Assembly: GCA_037138595.1 (NCBI GenBank)
Contig: JBAXIB010000016.1
Span: 19,107 to 83,106 of the forward strand
Direction: 5' to 3'
DNA: 64,000 nucleotides
Source: UBA4742 sp037138595
Lineage (GTDB): Bacteria > Actinomycetota > Acidimicrobiia > Acidimicrobiales > Acidimicrobilacustridaceae
The notes below the pieces were generated by a model. The model was given only the letters and a program-made list of their open reading frames with translations. It was not told the DNA's origin and made no database searches. Position numbers and translations under genes: made by a program. This document shows, one piece after another, positions 26,674-34,774 of the stretch; position 1 is the stretch's first letter; the number at the start of each line of letters is the position of its first letter.

Positions 26674-27711
26674 ATGCTGTCCCATCGCGATCCCCTCGCC
26701 GTCGTCGGTGGACGACTCGCGACACATCTCGTCGATGTCACCAGTGACTTGTCTGCGCTTGATTCACATGGCTTTTGGGCAGTGGTGATCCCATTTTCCG
26801 GCCGACCCGTCTGCGCTCGATTTGCAGAAATCCGACTGGCGCGACCTTGGCCTGGCCAACCGTGGCGCGGACCATCGCCTGAATCATGGCGAACGAACCT
26901 TGAACAATCCGCGTTTGAATCGCGAGTCGAAATGATCCGTTCGTCCATCGGCAGCGGCGATATTTATCAGGTCAATCTGACCCGACGCTTGTCGGCTCCC
27001 GTGCAACCTGATGCCGATATTGCCGCACTCGGTGCCGCTCTCGCATCGGGAAATCCCGCTCCGTTTAGCGCGGTCGTGCGCCTTCCCGACCAAGGAATCC
27101 AAGTGGCTTCGGCCTCGCCGGAACGTTTTTTGTCTCGGTCCGGACCGATAATTCGCTCATCGCCGATTAAGGGAACGGCCACGACTCGAGAAGCGTTACT
27201 CGAAAAGGATCGAGCCGAGAACATCATGATCGTTGACTTGGTTCGCAATGACTTAGGCCGAGTGTGCGAGTGGGGATCGGTCCATGTTCCTGAACTCCTC
27301 GCCGTCGAGGAGCACCCCGGCCTGGTGCATCTGGTCAGCACGGTCGAGGGTCAACTTCGCCCAGGACTTGGCTGGGCAGATGCGATTGGGGCCACGTTCC
27401 CCCCTGGCTCGGTAACCGGAGCGCCAAAACATGCGGCTCTGCAACACATCAGCCGACTCGAAACCGTGGAGCGCGATGTTTACTGCGGGGCCGTGGGATG
27501 GGTCGACGCAGATCGCGGGGTAGGTGAATTGAACGTGGCAATCCGAACGTTCTGGATTGCTGATGGCGAACTGCACTTCGGCACTGGCGCCGGCATTACC
27601 TGGGAATCAACTCCGGCCGGCGAATGGCAAGAAACGGAACTCAAAGCACGACGACTCCTACGAGTGGCATCAGGACAGCCAGTTGGCGTGGGAACATCAG
27701 GCCATGGCTAA
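26674..27711 (+). CDS. pabB: Aminodeoxychorismate synthase component I
   Basis: A 345-aa chorismate-binding enzyme. The SSPIKGTATT motif carries the lysine (PIKGT) typical of PabB rather than the PIAGT of anthranilate synthase. DLVRNDLGRVCEWGSV, GSVTGAPKHAAL and GELNVAIRTF are further family signatures. It makes 4-amino-4-deoxychorismate for folate from chorismate and ammonia; no glutaminase partner (PabA) lies in the window. The start ATG 26674 is chosen from the divergent gap with the LCP gene; a frame to 26584 would run into that gene. pabC overlaps its end. Confidence 0.92.
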   Translation: MLSHRDPLAVVGGRLATHLVDVTSDLSALDSHGFWAVVIPFSGRPVCARFAEIRLARPWPGQPWRGPSPESWRTNLEQSAFESRVEMIRSSIGSGDIYQVNLTRRLSAPVQPDADIAALGAALASGNPAPFSAVVRLPDQGIQVASASPERFLSRSGPIIRSSPIKGTATTREALLEKDRAENIMIVDLVRNDLGRVCEWGSVHVPELLAVEEHPGLVHLVSTVEGQLRPGLGWADAIGATFPPGSVTGAPKHAALQHISRLETVERDVYCGAVGWVDADRGVGELNVAIRTFWIADGELHFGTGAGITWESTPAGEWQETELKARRLLRVASGQPVGVGTSGHG

Positions 27712-28540
27712 CCAACCAATGGTTTGGATCAACGGATCCCTCATCTCGAAAGATGGCGCATCGTTGTCCCCGTTCGACCACGGCGTAACGGTCGGTGATG
27801 GAATCTTCGAGACCTTGCAAGTCGTGAACGGCGTTGCCTTTGCAATTCGTCGACACCTTGAACGCGTCCGTCGATCCGCTTCTGGCCTTCGCTTACCGAT
27901 CCCTCTCAATGACGAACAGATCGAACACGCGATGTGCGAAGTCATCACCGCGAACGAAGTCGATTCCGGGTGCGTTCGCCTCACCATCACCGGTGGCATC
28001 TCCCCACTTGGTTCAGACCGCGGCGATGCTGGAGCAACGGTCATCGTCGCGTCTGCTCCCCTCCCGAAATGGGACAGAACCACCAATGTGGTCACGGTGC
28101 CCTGGCCGCGCAACGAACGAGGAGCGGTCGCGGGATTGAAAACTACGTCGTATGCCGAAAATGTTGTCGCATTGGACTATGCCCACGAACGCGACGGGAG
28201 CGAGGCGATCTTCGCCAATACCGTGGGCCAACTCTGCGAAGGAACAGGCAGCAACGTTTTTCTGGTCAAAAATGGGCGCCTGAGCACGCCAACCCTTGCG
28301 TCAGGTTGCCTCGCCGGGATCACCCGCGAACTCTTGATGACACTCATCGAATGCGAAGAAACCGATCTCCCGTTAGCGGCGCTGGCCGAAGCCGACGAGG
28401 CATTTCTGACTTCGTCGACTCGCAACGTGCAGTCAATTCGCTCCGTTAATGGACATGAACTCGGTGACGCTCCCGGCCCCATCACCAAGGCGGCAGTCGA
28501 AGCATTTTCTGAACTGATGAGTAGTTCGCTCAATCCCTAG
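27704..28540 (+). CDS. pabC: Aminodeoxychorismate lyase / class IV aminotransferase
   Basis: A 278-aa PLP-dependent fold-type IV enzyme. It shows DHGVTVGDGIFETL, RRHLERV, the PLP-lysine motif GLKTTSYAENVVAL, EAIFANTVGQLCEGTGSNVF and CLAGITREL. Together with the adjacent pabB it would make 4-aminobenzoate for folate; a branched-chain or D-amino-acid aminotransferase role is possible from the fold alone. The ATG at 27704 overlaps the pabB stop by 8 nt. Convergent with birA downstream. Confidence 0.9.
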   Translation: MANQPMVWINGSLISKDGASLSPFDHGVTVGDGIFETLQVVNGVAFAIRRHLERVRRSASGLRLPIPLNDEQIEHAMCEVITANEVDSGCVRLTITGGISPLGSDRGDAGATVIVASAPLPKWDRTTNVVTVPWPRNERGAVAGLKTTSYAENVVALDYAHERDGSEAIFANTVGQLCEGTGSNVFLVKNGRLSTPTLASGCLAGITRELLMTLIECEETDLPLAALAEADEAFLTSSTRNVQSIRSVNGHELGDAPGPITKAAVEAFSELMSSSLNP

Positions 28541-28595
28541 TTTGGTGTCTCGCACTAGCGATCAAACCGTTCGTATCGGTGTCAACTTCCAAATG

Positions 28596-29426
28596 TCACT
28601 GCGCAGGGCGAACATGAGTGACATCACCGGCAATGATCGTGTGCCGGACAACGCCCTCGAGCGAATCGGCGGATGCAACTTCGACAAGTAACTCACCCGC
28701 ATCGGTCAGCGCGACCGCATGACCTTCGATTTCATCGCTGCCGATCTGCACACGCACCCGCCGATTCAACGTTGCTGAGAGTTCCCGAGCTCGTTGCATA
28801 AGTCGCTCCCGGCCCATCGCACCGGAACTAAAAATTGCTGACGCCCAATGATCGAGCCGGAGCAGCATCGCTATGACGAGTTGCTCACGATCAATGTCAT
28901 GGTTCGCAAGTTGGTTGAGCGCGACCGCTATGTCGGCAAGTTCGGTCGGCAACTCCACTGGCCAGTTGACGTTGATACCAATCCCGACCACGACCGCCGA
29001 TATTGCATCTCCCTCGACGATTGACTCTGCGAGAATTCCGCCCAGTTTCCGATAGTCGTTCGAGCCCGCTTGTTCGATTACCAAGTCGTTTGGCCACTTC
29101 AATCCAACTGCGACCCCAGCGACTTCGGCACAAGCCTCGACCGCACTCACACCAACTGCGGTCGACACCAGATGGCCATCGCGCACTGGCATCGAGCGGC
29201 GAAACAGCATCGACGCCAGAAGCGACGCATTTCGCGGCGCGTGCCACGAGCGATCCAGGCGACCTCGGCCTGCGGTCTGAAAATCGGCTATCAGAACTAC
29301 ATCGCCAACCCCGCCTAAGGCTGCTAAATCAAGCAAATCGCGGTTAGTCGAGCCCGTCTCATCGACCCATTTCAGGTCGGCGAATCGAGATTCGGAAAGT
29401 CGCAATCTGGCATGGTCACCCCTCAT
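28596..29426 (-). CDS. birA: Biotin--[acetyl-CoA-carboxylase] ligase
   Basis: A 276-aa biotin protein ligase that loads biotin onto carrier domains, probably the carboxylase encoded divergently. Motifs are GSTNRDLLDL, the biotinyl-AMP binding QTAGRGRLDRSW, LKWPNDLV, KLGGILAES and VVGIGINVN, followed by a short C-terminal SH3-like cap. It lacks the N-terminal DNA-binding domain of E. coli BirA, so it is a ligase only. The ATG at 29426 is 7 nt after a TATGGT box, which favours it over an in-frame ATG at 29438. Confidence 0.93.
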   Translation of the reverse strand: MRGDHARLRLSESRFADLKWVDETGSTNRDLLDLAALGGVGDVVLIADFQTAGRGRLDRSWHAPRNASLLASMLFRRSMPVRDGHLVSTAVGVSAVEACAEVAGVAVGLKWPNDLVIEQAGSNDYRKLGGILAESIVEGDAISAVVVGIGINVNWPVELPTELADIAVALNQLANHDIDREQLVIAMLLRLDHWASAIFSSGAMGRERLMQRARELSATLNRRVRVQIGSDEIEGHAVALTDAGELLVEVASADSLEGVVRHTIIAGDVTHVRPAQ

Positions 29427-29433
29427 CGTTGTA

Positions 29434-29439
29434 ACCATA
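29434..29439 (-). promoter_or_regulatory. Putative -10 hexamer TATGGT, leaderless promoter of birA
   Basis: TATGGT on the minus strand ends 7 nt before the ATG at 29426. Only 17 nt separate birA from the divergent carboxylase start at 29444, so the two promoters would overlap each other's coding sequence. Confidence 0.45.
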
Positions 29440-29443
29440 TGTC

Positions 29444-31216
29444 GTGATCACAAAGGTTCTTATCGCAAATCGTGGCGAAATCGCCGTCAGAGTCATCCGT
29501 GCTTGCCAGGAAATGGGCATTGCCACCGTGGCTGTTTACAGCGAACTTGACCGCGACGCCCTCCATGTCCGAATCGCCGATGAGGCCTATGCGCTCGGCG
29601 GCATCACCGCCGCCGAGAGCTACCTCGATACCGACGCCATCCTTGATGCCATCGAACGCAGTGGCGCTGATGCCGTGCACCCAGGTTATGGCTTCTTTTC
29701 GGAAAACACGGACTTCGCTCGCGCGATTACCCAGCGAGGTGTCGCATTTATCGGACCACCTCCTGAAGCAATTGAGGTAATGGGCGACAAAGTAAGTAGT
29801 CGCATTGCCGCCCAAGCCGCGGGCGTACAAGGCGTTCCGGGTACAACCGAATTTCTCGTTGACGGCAACGGAGTAATCGCGTTTGGAAACGAGTTTGGCT
29901 GGCCAGTCGCGATAAAGGCTGCCTATGGCGGCGGCGGTCGCGGAATGCGCGTCGTCAACGCAGCCGATGAAGCTATCGAGGCGTTCGAATCGGCGAGCAG
30001 CGAAGCGCTCAAAGGTTTTGGTCGCGGTGAGTGTTACGTCGAGCGTTACCTCACGTGGCCACGCCACATCGAGATGCAGATCATCGGCGACCAACACGGA
30101 AACTGCGTCTGGATTGCTGAACGTGATTGTTCGGCGCAACGCCGACACCAGAAACTGATTGAAGAGAGCCCAGCGGCAGACTTCCCAGCGGAAATCCGTC
30201 AGCAGATGGGCGAGGCTGCAGTCAAGGTCGCCCAAGCAACTGGCTATTTCAATGCGGGCACGGTCGAGTTTTTGTTTCAGGACGGTGAGTTCTACTTCCT
30301 CGAGATGAACACGCGCTTGCAGGTCGAGCATCCGGTGACCGAGATGGTCTCAGGTATCGATCTAGTCGCTGAACAAATTCGGGTTGCATCTGGCCTGCCG
30401 TTGTCATTTACCCAAGACGAAATCTCGCTTCGTGGACACGCCATCGAAGTTCGCGTCAACGCTGAAAATCCCGCTGGTGGCAAGTTCCTTCCTTCGCCTG
30501 GAGACATTTCAACCTTGGTTCCGCCAGACGGCTTTGGCACGCGCTGGGACGGCGGGTATGAAACCGGTGACACCGTGAGCCAGTACTACGACAACTTGAT
30601 CGGCAAACTCATCGTCTGGGGCCACGATCGCGATACCGCAATTAAACGCATGTTGCGAGCGCTCCGCGAATTTCGGCTTGAAGGTGTCGCGACAACAATT
30701 CCCGCCGACATTGCCATTCTTGAACATCCCGATTTTGTCGAGGGGAAACATTCAACTCGTTGGGTCGAAGATGTACTCGATCTCACTGGCGTCGATTCGA
30801 GTCCTGACCGAAACCAAGGTTCCGATCTGGCTGAAGCCAAGGTCAAACGGGATGTCGACGTCGAAGTGAATGGCCGGCGATTTGCCGTCAGCCTTTGGGT
30901 GCCAGAATCGGCTGGTGCGGCCGCTGGACCAGCTGTTGGTGCCTCCGGTGCAGCCCGGCCACGGCGTAGTAGCGCCGGGGCCGGCAGTGCTGCGGCCGGC
31001 GGCTCAGGGGCCGTCACCGTGCCAATGCAGGGCACGATCGTCAAGATGCTGGTCGAAGTAGGTCAAGACGTCGAAGCTGGCCAGACGATCTGTGTCTTGG
31101 AAGCCATGAAGATGGAAAACAATATTTCTGCTGAAAAGGGCGGAACGGTGAAGGAAATAAAGGTTGGCGTTGGAGATTCGGTTGGCAGTGGAGATGTCGT
31201 AGCCACCATCGAGTAA
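29444..31216 (+). CDS. Acetyl-/propionyl-CoA carboxylase alpha chain (biotin carboxylase plus BCCP)
   Basis: A 590-aa biotin carboxylase fused to a biotin carrier domain. Biotin carboxylase signatures: LIANRGEIAVRVIRACQEMG, the ATP-grasp AAYGGGGRGMRVV, ERDCSAQRRHQKLIEESP, FLEMNTRLQVEHPVTEMVSG. An Ala/Gly/Ser-rich linker (about residues 488-525) leads to the carrier domain with the biotinylated lysine in EAMKMEN. In actinobacteria such alpha chains serve acetyl-, propionyl- or longer acyl-CoA carboxylases; the nearby methylmalonyl-CoA mutase makes propionyl-CoA a plausible substrate (inference). No carboxyltransferase beta subunit is in the window. The start is a GTG. Confidence 0.94.
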   Translation: MITKVLIANRGEIAVRVIRACQEMGIATVAVYSELDRDALHVRIADEAYALGGITAAESYLDTDAILDAIERSGADAVHPGYGFFSENTDFARAITQRGVAFIGPPPEAIEVMGDKVSSRIAAQAAGVQGVPGTTEFLVDGNGVIAFGNEFGWPVAIKAAYGGGGRGMRVVNAADEAIEAFESASSEALKGFGRGECYVERYLTWPRHIEMQIIGDQHGNCVWIAERDCSAQRRHQKLIEESPAADFPAEIRQQMGEAAVKVAQATGYFNAGTVEFLFQDGEFYFLEMNTRLQVEHPVTEMVSGIDLVAEQIRVASGLPLSFTQDEISLRGHAIEVRVNAENPAGGKFLPSPGDISTLVPPDGFGTRWDGGYETGDTVSQYYDNLIGKLIVWGHDRDTAIKRMLRALREFRLEGVATTIPADIAILEHPDFVEGKHSTRWVEDVLDLTGVDSSPDRNQGSDLAEAKVKRDVDVEVNGRRFAVSLWVPESAGAAAGPAVGASGAARPRRSSAGAGSAAAGGSGAVTVPMQGTIVKMLVEVGQDVEAGQTICVLEAMKMENNISAEKGGTVKEIKVGVGDSVGSGDVVATIE

Positions 31217-31290
31217 CAGTTGCTCACCGAACTTCCCGACTGAAGTGCGGCGCGAACACGCGGGACTCAGAGGGCTTCGAAGCTACCGAT

Positions 31291-31791
31291 TTACCGGGTG
31301 CGAACAACGACGCTGCCTGCACCTCGGTCATGGATGCCGCGTCGCAGTGGCTTTCCGATCGCGCTCAGAAACACCATGAGATAGAGACCAAATCCCAAAA
31401 CGGGAATCGCCCAAGCCGACGAAGGCACAAGTGATCGCAGGCCTGCCTGTGAAAGGTCAAGCTTCTGGCCGCCCACCAACTGCGCGACCCGCACACCCAC
31501 AATCATTTTGCCGATTGTCTGACCGCGCCAAGCAATGAAAGTGGTCTCATACACGACCGCTACGCCAATGGTCACGAATCCCATCCAAAAAGGGATTGAG
31601 TCGAGTTTGAATTGGTTGCCTTCGACTCGCAAATAAGGAACGACCAAGATGACAACGGGGATTAGTTCGAGCAGTAAATCAATCGTGCGACCGACACCGC
31701 GTTCGCCAATGGATGCCAGCGAATTCGGCCCGTGCGCCGGGAAGTCGTCAGCCTGCGTTGGACGCGGATGAGTGTCGGGCAGCTTTGTCAT
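31291..31791 (-). CDS. RDD family membrane protein
   Basis: A 166-aa protein of the RDD family with a polar N-terminus and about four membrane segments. The family's R-D pairs appear as GRTIDLLLELI, GQTIGKMIVGVRV and RGIHDRGAGSVVV. RDD proteins have been linked to ion transport, but no function can be assigned here. It overlaps the end of the lpdA gene by 4 nt (ATGA), so it is the second gene of that transcript, and it converges on the carboxylase gene. Confidence 0.88.
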   Translation of the reverse strand: MTKLPDTHPRPTQADDFPAHGPNSLASIGERGVGRTIDLLLELIPVVILVVPYLRVEGNQFKLDSIPFWMGFVTIGVAVVYETTFIAWRGQTIGKMIVGVRVAQLVGGQKLDLSQAGLRSLVPSSAWAIPVLGFGLYLMVFLSAIGKPLRRGIHDRGAGSVVVRTR

Positions 31792-33152
31792 TCGGCCGCG
31801 TCGCCTAGTGCCTCAGCGAGCGCTGGATGCACGAGCAAACTTTCGACAATGTCGGTCACGCGTAAACCGGCGGTCACTGCGAGTGCAAGTACCGAAATCA
31901 ATTCGGCGGCGTTGCGGCCAACGATTGATCCTCCGAGCACGACACCGGTCGCCGGATCACTGATGATCTTGACGAACCCTCGCGAATCGTTTTCGATCAA
32001 TGCTTTTGCGTTGGCTGAAAACGGCACTTTCGTAACTCGGATCTTTCGACCCGACGAGAAGGCATCGGCTTCAGCGAGACCAACGTCAGCAATTTCCGGC
32101 ACGGTAAAAATGGCGGAAGCTGCCTTTTCGTAATCGAGGTGGCGATGTGGGCCAACGTGCAGCCCCATCGCGTGCTCAGCAATCTTGCGACCCTGCATCG
32201 ATGCGACCGACGACAACGGAAGCTTGCCTGACAGGTCACCCGCAGCATAAATGTGAGGAACTGACGACTGGCAATTGTGATTGACCGTCACAAATCCGTG
32301 TTCAGTGTCGACACCGGCCAATTCAAGTCCAAGGGCTTCGGAGTTTGGAACTGAACCAATTGCGAGAAGCGCGTGTGACCCGACAATCGTCCGACCATCG
32401 TCGCATCGCACCGAAATCTGGGTTCCGTCGGTGCTCTTGTCGATGCCAACGGCACGAGCACCTTTGAGGAGCCGCACTCCTCGCCGCAAAAAGTCGTCTT
32501 CTAATGCGGCCGCTACTTCGGCATCTTTCATTGGCAACACTTGTTGACGACTCACCACGAGAGTGACTTCACAGCCAAAAGACGAAAACATGTGGACGAA
32601 CTCAACGCCGGTTACACCCGAACCAATGACGACCAGATGAACAGGCATAACTAACGGCGGATACGCGTCACGGGTCGTCAAAATGCGATCGGCGTCAACG
32701 GCTGCCCACTCGGGAATCCGAGGTCGGCTTCCCGTGCTGAGTACTACGACATCAGCTTCAATTTCAGTAATCCCGTCGGCAGTATCGACCTCGACTTGGT
32801 TCGGGCCCACCAAGCGCCCTGCGCCTTGCAGTAGTTGCACGTTTTGGCTTTCGAGTAGCCCCGTTACCGACGAGCGCAACTTCTGCTGAATCGTCGAAAT
32901 GCGCTGCCTCAAGGCATCGAAGTCAACCGACGCTCCAGCAGTTGAGATACCCATGCCCTTACTCGTCTCGATCTGCGAAAGCGCGCCACCGGTGGCGATC
33001 ATCGCCTTCGACGGGATGCAATCCCACAGGTGCGCGGCACCGCCGACAATGTCACGCTCAATGAGCGTGACATGTGCTCCCATGCGAGCGGCATAGGTGG
33101 CTGCAGTGTTACCTGCTGGTCCCCCGCCGATAATCACAAAGCGCTTGGCCAT
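31788..33152 (-). CDS. lpdA: NAD(P)H-quinone dehydrogenase / dihydrolipoamide dehydrogenase-like flavoprotein
   Basis: A 454-aa FAD- and NAD(P)-binding disulfide-reductase-fold protein: FAD motif IIGGGPAGNTAATYAARMG, NAD(P) motif VVIGSGVTGVEFVHMF, FAD motif HIYAAGDLSG and a dimerisation domain. The active-site segment reads GGAAHLWDCIPSKAMI, so the first of the usual two redox cysteines is replaced, as in mycobacterial LpdA (Rv3303c type), which reduces quinones instead of dithiols. It is thus probably not a pyruvate-dehydrogenase E3. The ATG is 6 nt after a TAGCCT box. RDD is downstream. Confidence 0.92.
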   Translation of the reverse strand: MAKRFVIIGGGPAGNTAATYAARMGAHVTLIERDIVGGAAHLWDCIPSKAMIATGGALSQIETSKGMGISTAGASVDFDALRQRISTIQQKLRSSVTGLLESQNVQLLQGAGRLVGPNQVEVDTADGITEIEADVVVLSTGSRPRIPEWAAVDADRILTTRDAYPPLVMPVHLVVIGSGVTGVEFVHMFSSFGCEVTLVVSRQQVLPMKDAEVAAALEDDFLRRGVRLLKGARAVGIDKSTDGTQISVRCDDGRTIVGSHALLAIGSVPNSEALGLELAGVDTEHGFVTVNHNCQSSVPHIYAAGDLSGKLPLSSVASMQGRKIAEHAMGLHVGPHRHLDYEKAASAIFTVPEIADVGLAEADAFSSGRKIRVTKVPFSANAKALIENDSRGFVKIISDPATGVVLGGSIVGRNAAELISVLALAVTAGLRVTDIVESLLVHPALAEALGDAAE

Positions 33153-33158
33153 ACCTTG

Positions 33159-33164
33159 AGGCTA
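33159..33164 (-). promoter_or_regulatory. Putative -10 hexamer TAGCCT, leaderless promoter of lpdA
   Basis: TAGCCT on the minus strand is followed by 6 nt and the ATG at 33152. It lies downstream of the hairpin at 33201-33229, the layout expected for termination of the fet operon and a fresh start for lpdA. Confidence 0.55.
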
Positions 33165-33200
33165 CCGGCCGGCCTGCCGCTCGGCGGGTGTGGGCCAATC

Positions 33201-33229
33201 ACGAACGATCAATGCAATTGCTCGTTCGT
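33201..33229 (-). terminator. Stem-loop after the fetB-like gene, probable terminator without a T-tract
   Basis: Outer arms ACGAACGA (33201-33208) and TCGTTCGT (33222-33229) are perfect complements; inner arms CAAT (33210-33213) and ATTG (33217-33220) extend the stem to 12 pairs with one mismatch and a 3-nt loop. It begins at the stop codon of the fetB-like gene. No run of T follows, as is common for actinobacterial terminators. A regulatory or mRNA-stabilising role is the alternative. Confidence 0.5.
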
Positions 33230-34014
33230 CAGGTCGCTGGTCGAACCATTGAGACCAACCGTCCATCTGGAGTGAACAATCGACGGACAAGTCCAAGTGA
33301 CACCACTGTCACAGTTGTCGCGACCGAACCCAAGATTAGATACATGATCGCTAATTGGACCTGCACCGCATCGACCGGACTGACACCGGCCAAAATCAGG
33401 CCGGTCATTGCTCCCGGCAAAAACACCAGGCCAACCGCTTTGGTCGATTCGATCTGCGGAATCATGGCCGTGCGCATTGCCTCGCGTAGATGCGGGCGAG
33501 ACGCATCTTGCCAGGACAACCCCAGCGCCAAACGCGCTTCTATTTCGAGTCGTTTATCGCGCAGTTCACCGGTCACCCGCCGCGCGGCAACCACGACTGA
33601 GGTCATCGAGTTACCGATCATCATTCCCGCTAGGGGAATAATCGCCCGAGCCTCAATCGGGAAAATGCCGAAACCAAAGATGACGCCGAGGCTTACGACG
33701 GCGACGACCGCGGTGGATACCACCGCCAATCGAAAAATGCCCGGGACCTCAGGCGCTCGACTACGAACGGTTAAACCCGCGACAACAACCATTGCCGCTA
33801 CCCAAACCCACGCCCACGCGATCGACGCATTGGGTCGGAGCACCAGAGCAAGCGCCCACCCTGTGACCAGTAACTGCACACCGCCACGCCCACAAGACCA
33901 CAACATCGATCGTTCGAGGCCAAGGCGAAGTCGCCATGACAGAACAACTGCAATTGCGACCAATGTCAATGAAGCAGCGAGACCGCTCCAGCCGATGCTC
34001 ACGGTCGAGCCCAT
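33229..34014 (-). CDS. fetB: ABC transporter permease, FetB-like (UPF0014)
   Basis: A 261-aa membrane protein with about seven hydrophobic segments. The internal signature IPLAGMMIGNSMTSVVVAARR and the later IESTKAVGLVFLPGAMTGLILAG are typical of the FetB/YbbM/UPF0014 family. FetB with FetA exports iron or relieves oxidative stress in E. coli; a similar efflux role here is inferred. It follows the ATPase gene by 9 nt on the same strand. A stable hairpin lies directly at its stop codon. Confidence 0.9.
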   Translation of the reverse strand: MGSTVSIGWSGLAASLTLVAIAVVLSWRLRLGLERSMLWSCGRGGVQLLVTGWALALVLRPNASIAWAWVWVAAMVVVAGLTVRSRAPEVPGIFRLAVVSTAVVAVVSLGVIFGFGIFPIEARAIIPLAGMMIGNSMTSVVVAARRVTGELRDKRLEIEARLALGLSWQDASRPHLREAMRTAMIPQIESTKAVGLVFLPGAMTGLILAGVSPVDAVQVQLAIMYLILGSVATTVTVVSLGLVRRLFTPDGRLVSMVRPAT

Positions 34015-34023
34015 GATTCCTCC

Positions 34024-34701
34024 TTAGTGATGACGATCGGCCAAGAACTTGGCTGATTCAGTCGCGTCAGCAACTCGACCATCGATAACGACAATGCAGC
34101 GATCGGCGACTCGCGATACTTGATCCAAATCATGAGTCACCCACAACAACGTCAGTCCTTCTTCGGCGAAGGTTCGACCTAGTGCCTCAATAGTGTGTCG
34201 AGCATCAGGATCAAGTGCCGACGTTGGCTCGTCCATGAGCAACACTTCGGGGTCAGTCAACAGCGCGCGAGCGATACAGGCCCGCTGAGCTTCGCCGCCA
34301 GAGAGGTCGTCGCCGGTTCGATCAAGAAATCGCTGCGGTAGGCCCACGTGATCGAGCGCTTCGACGAGCCGAACATCGGTCGCTTGGTCGTTAGCGACCC
34401 GGAGGTTGTCTCGCACCGTGCCGGGGAAAAGTGCCGCTCGCTGAAACACCATCCCGACCCGCCGGCGATGAGTCAACGGATCAAGCTCAGCAATATCGGT
34501 TCCTTCGAAACACACGCGACCGGTCGTTGGCACTTCAAGACGATTACAAAGCCGCAATAACGTCGACTTACCTGCGCCGGACGGTCCAGCAATAACAGTG
34601 ACTCCACCAAGCGACACCGTGAGATCGATTTTCTCCAAGATCGTGACGCCGCTCTCGACCACTACCGAAACGTTCTCAAACGCAAAGGCGGCCACCGGCA
34701 T
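34024..34701 (-). CDS. fetA: ABC transporter ATP-binding protein, FetA-like
   Basis: A 225-aa ATPase with Walker A GPSGAGKST, Q-loop VFQRAALFPGT, signature LSGGEAQRACIARAL, Walker B VLLMDEPTSALDPD and the switch histidine VTHD. It drives the FetB-like permease next to it. The start at 34701 (MPVAAFAFE) begins directly ahead of the conserved ABC strand; a GTG at 34758 would add 19 residues and reach into the divergent mutB promoter region. Substrate (iron or another metal) is by analogy only. Confidence 0.9.
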   Translation of the reverse strand: MPVAAFAFENVSVVVESGVTILEKIDLTVSLGGVTVIAGPSGAGKSTLLRLCNRLEVPTTGRVCFEGTDIAELDPLTHRRRVGMVFQRAALFPGTVRDNLRVANDQATDVRLVEALDHVGLPQRFLDRTGDDLSGGEAQRACIARALLTDPEVLLMDEPTSALDPDARHTIEALGRTFAEEGLTLLWVTHDLDQVSRVADRCIVVIDGRVADATESAKFLADRHH

Positions 34702-34762
34702 GATGGCAGCATGCCACTTACAACGGTTCACCCTGGTTTTCCGATCGACCGTGGCCACCTCC

Positions 34763-34768
34763 TAGGCT
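34763..34768 (+). promoter_or_regulatory. Putative -10 hexamer TAGGCT, leaderless promoter of the mutase operon
   Basis: TAGGCT, then 6 nt, then the GTG at 34775. It sits in the 73-nt divergent gap with the fetA-like gene. Confidence 0.5.
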
Positions 34769-34774
34769 GACATC

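Noticed and set aside
29423..30331. A 302-codon minus-strand open frame
   Set aside because: It lies antisense to the biotin carboxylase domain with its unmistakable motifs, and has Phe/Cys-rich, low-complexity composition typical of a shadow frame.
33188..34027. A 279-codon plus-strand open frame
   Set aside because: It is antisense to the fetB-like gene; composition is Arg/Thr/Pro-rich with no recognised domain.
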